From contig CAIXZH010000059.1 in NCBI GenBank assembly GCA_903923905.1, positions 1-64,000 on the forward strand: 64,000 nucleotides of DNA. Direction: 5' to 3'. The DNA is from an uncultured Bacteroidia bacterium. GTDB lineage: Bacteria > Bacteroidota > Bacteroidia > Bacteroidales > Prolixibacteraceae. The position numbers and the translations under genes were made by a program. This document shows, in pieces, positions 43,008 to 50,298 of this stretch; positions within the stretch are counted from its first letter, which is position 1, and each line of letters opens with the position of its first letter. The notes under the pieces were generated by a model. It searched no databases. It had not been told where the DNA came from and saw only the letters and a list, made by a program, of their open reading frames with translations.

Positions 43008-43751
43008 TTATTCTGAGATTAATTGACAGCCTGGAACCAGATTCTCTCCCCAGTTTTGGTGGGTCACTTTAACCTCATTCCAAATGTCATTGATACGGAT
43101 AATATCAGAATATGAGTACGTTGAATGTACAAATAGACAATGGGATGCATAGCAAAAATATTCAATCCCACTAAGCACCGGATCACTCAGCTCTTCGATA
43201 TTCCAATTGCTTTTCTGCATCTCATCACCAACAAATATTTCCTCGCCGGCCTTGCTAAATAATTCGCATCCTTCGTCAAACCTGAACCCGATTAAGTTCT
43301 CATAACTATGATTTGCATCCTCTAATACCTCTGCCATGGCCACATAATCTGACTGCCCATTATTTTCATCCTGTTCCAGTATTAATGCCGATTCTTCACT
43401 ATTGAACCTTACTGACACAGTACCCTCCACACTAAAAGAATCAAGGAAATCATCACCTCGTGCTTTAAGCTCAGTCATTTGTTTGCAGAGCAGATTGGTA
43501 CGATTTAAAACCTTTACTGTACTTTCCATTAAAATCCGGTTAATCCGCTCAATTCCATTTATGGCTTCTGGAGTAAACACAAAATTGCAATTGATCAAAT
43601 GTTTACGAACAGACAAACAAGCGTCCAACTTATCATCCTTATAAGCCCTGCTTCGTTGGAATTCCTTATGCAGGATCTTAATCCGGTTCTCCAATTCCGG
43701 TAGTGACATTTTTTCAATTTCATCGTAATATTCATTAACATCTTTCATCAT
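43008..43751 (-). CDS. Hypothetical protein, 247 residues
   Basis: I do not recognise a family. The first 130 residues look alpha-helical with charged heptads (EIEKMSLPELENRIKILHKE), and the rest is mixed alpha/beta and acidic. There is no signal peptide, membrane helix or nucleotide motif. The start is the first of two ATG codons (MMKDVNEYYDE); an upstream TTG is less likely. It is 33 bp downstream of the DnaB-like ATPase gene and probably part of the same operon. Confidence 0.65.
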   Translation of the reverse strand: MMKDVNEYYDEIEKMSLPELENRIKILHKEFQRSRAYKDDKLDACLSVRKHLINCNFVFTPEAINGIERINRILMESTVKVLNRTNLLCKQMTELKARGDDFLDSFSVEGTVSVRFNSEESALILEQDENNGQSDYVAMAEVLEDANHSYENLIGFRFDEGCELFSKAGEEIFVGDEMQKSNWNIEELSDPVLSGIEYFCYASHCLFVHSTYSYSDIIRINDIWNEVKVTHQNWGENLVPGCQLISE

Positions 43752-43784
43752 CAAAATGTATTAAAATCATTATTTTAAACAAAA

Positions 43785-44603
43785 TTATTTGCTAAAATTA
43801 TTTGATTGTGAGACTATCTTGGATAGGTTTGTCCGTTTAAAACGTCCCTTTCCCCCATTGAATTTCAATAGGCCACACTTACCCTGGAATGCTCCTTTAA
43901 GGCCGTACAGCATAGCATGGTTACACAGGTTATACCCAAACTCATCTTCGGAATTTCCATACCTATCAGGTCTGACCAAATAATAGATTTCATCGACCTG
44001 GGAAATATCCGGATTGTAACGAAGTAGGCCTTCTAAATCGGGCTGGAACATGGGTTTTGCATCGATCGTATTTTCCAGCTGACTAAAAGCGACAATTGCG
44101 AGCTGAAATTCTGCGGCCAAAGACTTTAAGTGAGTCAGGTAATCAGGATTGGTTTCCTTAATCAATTGGATATAGTCGATAAAAACGACTTTCACCGGCA
44201 CGTCGTTTCTTTGTTCAAGAAGCAGAGAGCGAATTTGCGCCAACGAATGGTCACCTGAGCAAATAAATAAATCCGGGCCTCCACTTCCGAGCCAATCAAG
44301 CGAGGCATCCACCGGGAAAAGACACCAATTATCTTTCGATAGAGCCAGGTATCGATTCTCTATTTCTGATTCCGATAATTCAAGCGAAATTATTAGCAAC
44401 GGACAATCGCTGCTGGATTTTGTCAATGAAAGCATCAGACTGGTTTTACCCATAGCTGGTCTGGCTCCGATTACAATTAGTTTTCCAGGATTATGAGCGA
44501 AATAGTCCATGATAGTTGCTGGTGAAGGAATCAGATAATGGGACAAAAGCTCCTTGTAATGATTTTTTTCCTCGTTCAAAGGAATGGATTTGTTCGTATT
44601 CAT
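43785..44603 (-). CDS. DnaB-like/RecA-fold ATPase (helicase C-terminal domain only)
   Basis: This protein of 272 residues matches the motor domain of replicative helicases but lacks the N-terminal primase-interaction domain. Visible are Walker A GARPAMGKTS (46-55), the H1a-like SLELSESEIENRYLAL, Walker B VKVVFIDYIQLI, and AIVAFSQLENTID (H3-like). It overlaps the upstream metallophosphoesterase gene by ATGA, so they are translationally coupled. It could load or move on DNA, or be a RadA/KaiC-like switch. It stands with two other P-loop ATPases in this operon. Confidence 0.82.
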   Translation of the reverse strand: MNTNKSIPLNEEKNHYKELLSHYLIPSPATIMDYFAHNPGKLIVIGARPAMGKTSLMLSLTKSSSDCPLLIISLELSESEIENRYLALSKDNWCLFPVDASLDWLGSGGPDLFICSGDHSLAQIRSLLLEQRNDVPVKVVFIDYIQLIKETNPDYLTHLKSLAAEFQLAIVAFSQLENTIDAKPMFQPDLEGLLRYNPDISQVDEIYYLVRPDRYGNSEDEFGYNLCNHAMLYGLKGAFQGKCGLLKFNGGKGRFKRTNLSKIVSQSNNFSK

Positions 44604-45265
44604 AGGTTTATTGAATGAGTATCAATTGTTGGTAATAGTAAACAGGTTATTGGTTTCCCAATTAGCTTATATGTAGCATTTTCTAAAGGATTAAGTCTAT
44701 TGACCATCGAGGCATTTATAAACTTAGTTGTGTTATAGGATTCCATGCCGTTATGCCCATGCACATGACCAAAACAATGGATCTTAGGTCGCACTTTATT
44801 GATTTGGAGAAGCAATTCATCGCATCCCATTCCACTATCTAGGATTCCTTTAGGCGGTCCATGGGTAATCAGTATATCAGTATCAAACGGTATTTTGTTC
44901 CAGGTCTTACTGATCTCTTTACCTTCCCTTTCATTAAAAGCCATCCCTAAAAAATAAGGCGTAACCGGCGAACCCCAAAACTTTATTCCTTCAATCACTG
45001 TCCCATTATTTTGAAGGTAAATGATATTGGCAGAAATTAATTTCTTCATCTCTCGAAGCGTCAACGACTCCAGAAACAGATCATGATTTCCCCCAATAAA
45101 AATCTTGTAGGTAAAAGGTTGACTGGTGAACCAATCCAGAAATTCGACACCTTCTTCTTCTGTCCCATATTCAGTAATATCTCCGGCATGAACCAAAACG
45201 GTTCCTGGGTTCAACTTTAAACGGTCGTGCAAACCATGCGTATCCGAAATAAACGTAATATCCAT
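44600..45265 (-). CDS. MPPED-like metallophosphoesterase
   Basis: The 221 residues contain all calcineurin-like metal motifs: FISDTHGLHD, LVHAGDITEYG, GGNHDLF, ILITHGPPKGILD and HCFGHVHGHNG. The pattern is that of the MPPED1/MPPED2-like class, whose members can hydrolyse cyclic nucleotides. No signal peptide is present, so it is cytoplasmic. The gene lies between the DnaA-like and DnaB-like ATPase genes; it overlaps the latter by 4 nt. Nuclease, phosphodiesterase or protein phosphatase activity are all possible. Confidence 0.88.
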   Translation of the reverse strand: MDITFISDTHGLHDRLKLNPGTVLVHAGDITEYGTEEEGVEFLDWFTSQPFTYKIFIGGNHDLFLESLTLREMKKLISANIIYLQNNGTVIEGIKFWGSPVTPYFLGMAFNEREGKEISKTWNKIPFDTDILITHGPPKGILDSGMGCDELLLQINKVRPKIHCFGHVHGHNGMESYNTTKFINASMVNRLNPLENATYKLIGKPITCLLLPTIDTHSINL

Positions 45266-45324
45266 ATCCTAAAAATTTTATTATTCATTTCTTTGTTTCG
45301 GCAAATTCCAAATAATTTTTTGTA

Positions 45325-46014
45325 TCAGAATGGGTTACTCAATTTCAATAGTGAGTAATAACTGATCAACAAACGATTCATAAACACTCTAACGCACGAA
45401 GATTGCTCGTATGCTTCCTCTGCATACTTCTCGACAAATTCATTTGAATAATGTTGTTTCCCAATTAGTTTTAGAGTCTCCAATGAGGGATAGGAAGTAT
45501 TCGCCTCAATAACAGAATCAGTCTTAAAGTAATTTGAAATAGCTTTTGAAGTGATCTCTTTACTTGCTGAAAAAATGATTCTACCGCCTCTTTTTATAAA
45601 TTCGGTTAAAATTTCTTGCAGCCAATTAAATACCTGTGGAGAATCTGTGCGTAGTGGATGGTACTCCGTAATATTGTCCAAGTAATCAATTAAGCAAAAT
45701 GAGCAATTCTGAAGAGATTTCTCAAAACTATCCTTGTCATTTTTGAAAATAGTAAAAAGACTGGGCGGCGAAGGGCTTGGAAATACAATTTTGATGTCGT
45801 TTTTTAAGAGCTCATTTGCAGCACCTTGCAACAAATGTCTTTTCCCGTTTCCGGGTTCACCTTTGATAATCAAGATTTCGCCTAAAACTTCATCCGAAAT
45901 AAATAGTTTCACTATTTCCACATCTGCCTTTGGGTTGTCACTAAAGAACCCATTCAATAAATTAGGTTCACGTACTGGTATATTTAAGAATTCTTCTGAT
46001 AAATTATTTTCCAT
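45325..46014 (-). CDS. DnaA-like AAA+ ATPase without a DNA-binding domain
   Basis: This protein of 229 residues has Walker A KGEPGNGKRHLL (51-62), a Walker B-like CSFCLIDYLDNI, and a sensor 1-like GGRIIFSASKEI, close to the AAA+ domain of DnaA, Hda or IstB-like loaders. The DnaA domain IV helix-turn-helix is missing. The gene starts 10 bp after the upstream AAA ATPase stop, suggesting an operon. A role as a helicase loader or adaptor for the DnaB-like partner is plausible (inference). Confidence 0.75.
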   Translation of the reverse strand: MENNLSEEFLNIPVREPNLLNGFFSDNPKADVEIVKLFISDEVLGEILIIKGEPGNGKRHLLQGAANELLKNDIKIVFPSPSPPSLFTIFKNDKDSFEKSLQNCSFCLIDYLDNITEYHPLRTDSPQVFNWLQEILTEFIKRGGRIIFSASKEITSKAISNYFKTDSVIEANTSYPSLETLKLIGKQHYSNEFVEKYAEEAYEQSSCVRVFMNRLLISYYSLLKLSNPF

Positions 46015-46024
46015 AATTTTTTAT

Positions 46025-47158
46025 TTAAGCCTTAAATCCCATTGAATTGCCTCTTTTGACTTGCTGGAAATCCGTCTCCTCCTGGTTATAAATGGCAGTC
46101 AGCGTCATTGAAGAATTTAGCTCGGTTGTGAACCCCAGTTTCATCGATAGCGCCTGAGCTTTGGGCACATCGAGGTCTTTAAATTCGTATTTGGCAATCA
46201 ACCGACCTTTCCGCATTAAGGCGTTATCAATTTTTGAGATATCCGTATTGAAGGAACAAATTACCTGGATATTTAAACAGTCAGAAAGCAGACCATCTGA
46301 AATATTTAGCAATGCTGATACCGGTGAATTTCCATTCTTCTCCCGGTCGACTACGATGTTTTCGGCATCCTCTATCACAAAAATAGAATTGGGATTGTCA
46401 ATCAGAATTGAAATAAGGTCCGGATTTGTGATTGCATTGGCCATGTTGGGTGGCAGAAAAATGACACTCTTTTTAACCGATGAAATCAGAAAACGAATAT
46501 ATGAAGTCTTGCCTGTACCGGGCTTGCCATGCAAAAGTACCAGCCCTTTATCGTTTTTCTTAGAAAGCCGTTTCAGAATAGTCTGGTGGATTTGCTTAAA
46601 ATCATCATTGTAGTTATCGTCAATGCTTAGTTTGGGTTTGGTGATTTTCATCACTTTGGTCTCAATGCCGGTTCGGGTGCTAACCAGAAGTGATATCTCT
46701 GAACTGTTAATGGTTTTCCGTTCCTTGAATTTTTTGATCTCCCGGATTATTGCCTCAACCTTAAGAATATCAGTGTTCCGATAAAGAAACCGGACAATGG
46801 AACTCTGAGTGTCGAAGTAGACGATCAAATCATCGTACAAAAAATAGAAGATGTCATCGATTTCAGCGCTTCGTCTCTCGCCATAATAAATCCTTGCAAA
46901 GTGCGAATCTTTGATTTCCAATTTATAATACTCCGCAAACCAGAGATTCGCCTTTTTACAATTAATTCTGATCTCATTGATAAAATTTGGGATCTGATTG
47001 AATCTGGCGACAAACAAATGTTTCTCGTTGAGATACGACGATCTTGTTCTGTCAATAAATACATTTGACAAAGCGGAATTCTCTGAAGGCTGATTTGCAT
47101 CAACCGGCATTCGTCTTCCTCCAAAGTGGTTTTTAAATAAAAGCGTATCTGACTCCAT
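46025..47158 (-). CDS. AAA family ATPase
   Basis: This protein of 377 residues has a novel N-terminal region (1-190) and a C-terminal AAA+ domain with Walker A HGKPGTGKTSY (210-220), Walker B SIFVIEDAENIV, a sensor 1-like NIQVICSFNTD and an arginine-containing NALMRKGRLIAKYEF, as in BCS1/Vps4-type ATPases. Such proteins remodel protein complexes; BCS1-like types also appear in bacterial defence loci. It is the first gene of the minus-strand ATPase operon and has its own promoter with a WYL-type operator upstream. Confidence 0.87.
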   Translation of the reverse strand: MESDTLLFKNHFGGRRMPVDANQPSENSALSNVFIDRTRSSYLNEKHLFVARFNQIPNFINEIRINCKKANLWFAEYYKLEIKDSHFARIYYGERRSAEIDDIFYFLYDDLIVYFDTQSSIVRFLYRNTDILKVEAIIREIKKFKERKTINSSEISLLVSTRTGIETKVMKITKPKLSIDDNYNDDFKQIHQTILKRLSKKNDKGLVLLHGKPGTGKTSYIRFLISSVKKSVIFLPPNMANAITNPDLISILIDNPNSIFVIEDAENIVVDREKNGNSPVSALLNISDGLLSDCLNIQVICSFNTDISKIDNALMRKGRLIAKYEFKDLDVPKAQALSMKLGFTTELNSSMTLTAIYNQEETDFQQVKRGNSMGFKA

Positions 47159-47182
47159 AAACTTGTTCTTTGTTCAGGAGTC

Positions 47183-47190
47183 AAAAGTAG
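47183..47190 (-). promoter_or_regulatory. -7 element (TACTTTTG) of the AAA ATPase operon
   Basis: TACTTTTG on the minus strand is a TAnnTTTG box 25 bp before the start codon and exactly 6 nt downstream of the predicted WYL operator, the same geometry as at the WYL gene itself. Confidence 0.6.
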
Positions 47191-47196
47191 GAGTTG

Positions 47197-47221
47197 AGTC
47201 AGACAGAAGATGTCGTAGTGT
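47197..47221. promoter_or_regulatory. Second WYL-type operator, upstream of the AAA ATPase operon
   Basis: On the minus strand CACTACGACA-TCTTC-TGTCTGACTC shares the ACTACGACA half-site and GACA-N5-TGTC core with the operator of the WYL gene; the second arm is degenerate (6 of 10 positions). It overlaps the -33 region. Confidence 0.6.
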
Positions 47222-47306
47222 AAGAGTGATCTGAAAATACTTGGGAATCTTTTCAGATTAAAGTTCCAGGAGGAGGTCAGACAGCTTCAACTTTACCCAT
47301 AATATA

Positions 47307-48017
47307 TCATAGATCAAAGGTTACCATTAAAGGTTTATGGTCGCTATGTTTTGTCCAATCTTCATATTTGCCAATCTCAACGTTTATTAATTTGTCAATC
47401 AGGTTGATAGATGCAAAACAAAAGTCAATATGAAAAGGACGATCCTTCTTTCGTTGCATAAAAAGGGTGCTGTCTTTTTCATGACCCTGAATTTGATTAT
47501 GAAAATGGTGATAGGTACTTACAATGTTTTTGATTTTTAAAAAGTCAACCAAGTTGGAGTGATTGGCTTTTCTATTGGGTTTGTCAAAAATTGTATTGGT
47601 GTTAAAGTCACCTGCGATGATTATGTTTTCTCCATCTAATAAATCAGAATAATACTGAACTGCATTCCATATCTGCTCAGTATAGTTGTCATTATTTGCA
47701 GGCTTTTGAGTCCAAACTGCAAAGACAGAGTAACTGGTTTTATCATTATACACAGACAACGGTATTACATATTTAAAATCGGGATTATGGATTTCGAGTA
47801 ACTTCATCTTGAAATCACCATATGTAAAGACGCCGATTCCTTTTGTAGGAAGATCTCCATACCAAAAAATATCATTAGGTTGTTTGGTGTAAAGGCCGAA
47901 ATCAAGCCGCTCTTTATTTTCACATTCGGGCACAATCAGAATATCCGGTTGTTCGGCCAGAATAAATTCCGCCTTCTTCCGAAAGGCCATATTACAATTC
48001 CAGGTTATTATTTTCAT
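47307..48017 (-). CDS. Endonuclease/exonuclease/phosphatase family protein
   Basis: This cytoplasmic protein of 236 residues has the EEP metal and catalytic motifs: ITWNCNMAF at the N terminus, VPECEN (metal Glu), IIAGDFNTN, and KHSDHKPLMV at the C terminus. The family includes DNase I, ExoIII-like nucleases and lipid or nucleotide phosphatases; which activity applies is not clear. It lies between the ATPase operon and an ADP-ribosylglycohydrolase, all on the minus strand, with a 30-bp gap to the latter. Confidence 0.85.
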   Translation of the reverse strand: MKIITWNCNMAFRKKAEFILAEQPDILIVPECENKERLDFGLYTKQPNDIFWYGDLPTKGIGVFTYGDFKMKLLEIHNPDFKYVIPLSVYNDKTSYSVFAVWTQKPANNDNYTEQIWNAVQYYSDLLDGENIIIAGDFNTNTIFDKPNRKANHSNLVDFLKIKNIVSTYHHFHNQIQGHEKDSTLFMQRKKDRPFHIDFCFASINLIDKLINVEIGKYEDWTKHSDHKPLMVTFDL

Positions 48018-48047
48018 TCTAATAATTTAGTTGTTTTAAGAAAAAGT

Positions 48048-49160
48048 TTAATAACCAGGATACTTATTCCACCAATCTTTGTGGATGTCGTTACCTTTCT
48101 CTTTAATACCAGTATGAAGGTCTTTACCAATTTCTCTGACAATATCGGAATATCGCAAATTAGAAATCCATTCTTCAGGTATTGCTTTTAGTCTATTGAT
48201 CAGGCCAAGAATATTCCCCGTTATTGATCCAGTACTGTCACTGTCCCCACTGTGATTGACTGCTGCTAATACCCCTGACCTGAAATCAGTCTTGTATATA
48301 AGACTACAGAACAACGAGATGGAAAGGGCCTCTTCTCCTACCCAACCTCCTCCTAATTTTTCAATAAGTTCTGGAATCCTCTCTGGCTCTGACTTCAGTA
48401 TCGACTTAGATTCTTCGTAAAGATTTAAAGCATTTTCAACAGCTTTGTGGGTTTCAGAGCAGCCTTCCCATTTCTCAAGTATAATGAGGGCATTTTTTAT
48501 GGCTGATTCAAGTTCCTCCCCAATTGCCAGATCTGAAATTACAGAGGCGAAAAAACCAGCACTTAAGTACCCCGAAGGATGTCCGTGAGTAATAGCTGCC
48601 ATGTCACAGGCTACCTTGAATGATTCATTATTCATGCCTGGAAATAACAACCCAACCGGCGCCACCCTCATAATTCCTCCGCAACCTTTACTATTGTTGA
48701 TAGGATTATCAATCTCTCCAATAATTCCACTTTGCAAGGCAGAAATACAAGTGTTTCCTGGAGCCCTTTTTTTAAACAATTCCTTCCGCTGAATCAGCCA
48801 TCCCTTTTCAATGTCATATACGCCTTCGATAATCTTTGATCTGTCAATGCTAATACCTTGAGTATGCAACCATCGTAAATAGGCATGGTATCCAACTACA
48901 ATAATCGATGTAATACCTTTAGCAGCTTGGCGTTGCCAGGACCGAAGCAGACCTTCTGCTGTAAACAAGGTCATTTGAGTATCGTCTGTAAATTCACCTT
49001 TCCCATCCTTGTATTCAACATAACCGGTTACTCCTGACGATCCGAAACTCTCCTTTATTTGCACGATACTCATAAACTCAATTGGAGCGCCTAAGGCATC
49101 ACCTATGGCTCCGCCCAGCAGGCAGGCAACAAAGTTTTCTTGAGAGAGTTTTGATACCAT
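48048..49160 (-). CDS. ADP-ribosylglycohydrolase family protein (DraG-like)
   Basis: The 370 residues match the DraG/ARH fold. The metal-binding motifs are GGAIGDALGAPIEF (about 16-29), FTDDTQMTLFT, and NHSGDSDSTGSITGNILG near the C terminus, all complete. The enzyme removes ADP-ribose from proteins, or nucleic acids or small molecules in some members. In a defence island it may counter a toxic ADP-ribosyltransferase or degrade signal molecules; no such transferase was found in the window. Confidence 0.93.
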   Translation of the reverse strand: MVSKLSQENFVACLLGGAIGDALGAPIEFMSIVQIKESFGSSGVTGYVEYKDGKGEFTDDTQMTLFTAEGLLRSWQRQAAKGITSIIVVGYHAYLRWLHTQGISIDRSKIIEGVYDIEKGWLIQRKELFKKRAPGNTCISALQSGIIGEIDNPINNSKGCGGIMRVAPVGLLFPGMNNESFKVACDMAAITHGHPSGYLSAGFFASVISDLAIGEELESAIKNALIILEKWEGCSETHKAVENALNLYEESKSILKSEPERIPELIEKLGGGWVGEEALSISLFCSLIYKTDFRSGVLAAVNHSGDSDSTGSITGNILGLINRLKAIPEEWISNLRYSDIVREIGKDLHTGIKEKGNDIHKDWWNKYPGY

Positions 49161-49276
49161 TTAAATCCTACAATTGACTGTAATAATTTTCAATAAAATT
49201 CAGTAGAAAAATCCAGATTGAATGTCTGTCGTTATGGGTCAATAACTTTAGGATTATTCACAAAGTATAAAAACTA

Positions 49277-50200
49277 TTAATCCTGTTTATGATATCCTTG
49301 ATTAATTAAGAACATGATATAATCCAAATCTGAGTTTTGATCAATTTTCAAATCATAATCTCCAGGAGCATAATGACCGATATTACTTACATCTTTGCAA
49401 ATATTTTTTGGATCATCTAGTTCACCTTTTTTCTTGTTTATCCAGCACCATAATACTTCCTTTCCTATATAAACCGAAAAGAAATTGGCCTTTCTTTTAA
49501 AACCTAAATACATTTTCCGAGGAACGATTTCAATATCACTACCAATATTTAAAATCCGTTCCTTCAAATTAACATAGATTTGTTTAGTTGATTCCAAGAC
49601 CTTTGATTGATTCAGATGATCCTCTTCCGTCATTATTTTCACTTCCTTTGAAACAGTATTAACTATACTATTATTGCCGGCTGTAACAGTAGTTGCTATA
49701 CTCTCTTTTGAGGTAGTCTTGTGTTGAATCAATCCTAATAAATTATTCTCATATCGCTTTATTTCCCAGAGTTCGAAAGGAACATCTTTGAAGTTAATAG
49801 AATGCTTCTGATATTCAGTAAAGAAGGGTGATACGAAAATAACCTTTGATTGTGTCCAATCGACATCATTCTTTTTTAATGGTTCTTTAGAAATTTCATT
49901 GTATTCAAGAATAAAATCAGATTTGTTGTTTATCATCAAAGACATATAAGTGTATCCCTGATCAATAACTGAGAAATTTCGCTCTTTTTTATATTCAATA
50001 ACCACAAAAGATTTGTTCTCTCTATCAAATCCCAAGGTGTCTATTCGAAAGTTCTTTATTGTTAGCTCCGATTTTACAAATTGAAGATTAAACAACTCCT
50101 CTAAATTTTTCTCAATCAGATTTTGAATTTCCTTCTCGAGTTTGAAATCATTGAAAGAAATGCTCTTTAATTTCTCATTTGTAATTGAATATAGTTTCAT
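49277..50200 (-). CDS. NucS-like nuclease fold with C-terminal DUF5655 domain
   Basis: This protein of about 307 residues has an N-terminal restriction-endonuclease-like domain with RIDTLGFDRENKSFVVIEYK (Asp and Glu-x-Lys positions, about 54-73). A linker follows, then a C-terminal DUF5655-type domain (MYLGFKRKANFFSVYIGKEV). The start is ATG (MKLYSITN); an upstream TTG would add two residues. Homologues are usually annotated as hypothetical or DUF5655 proteins next to restriction systems. It lies 99 bp after hsdR in the same orientation and may be part of the RM operon. Nuclease activity is inferred. Confidence 0.78.
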   Translation of the reverse strand: MKLYSITNEKLKSISFNDFKLEKEIQNLIEKNLEELFNLQFVKSELTIKNFRIDTLGFDRENKSFVVIEYKKERNFSVIDQGYTYMSLMINNKSDFILEYNEISKEPLKKNDVDWTQSKVIFVSPFFTEYQKHSINFKDVPFELWEIKRYENNLLGLIQHKTTSKESIATTVTAGNNSIVNTVSKEVKIMTEEDHLNQSKVLESTKQIYVNLKERILNIGSDIEIVPRKMYLGFKRKANFFSVYIGKEVLWCWINKKKGELDDPKNICKDVSNIGHYAPGDYDLKIDQNSDLDYIMFLINQGYHKQD

Positions 50201-50298
50201 TATCAAATCTTTTTAATTTTATTTTTTCTCAGTCTCATTTTTCTCCAGTTGTTCAACCATTTTTTACTTTAATCCGCAATGATCATATAATTAATAAT

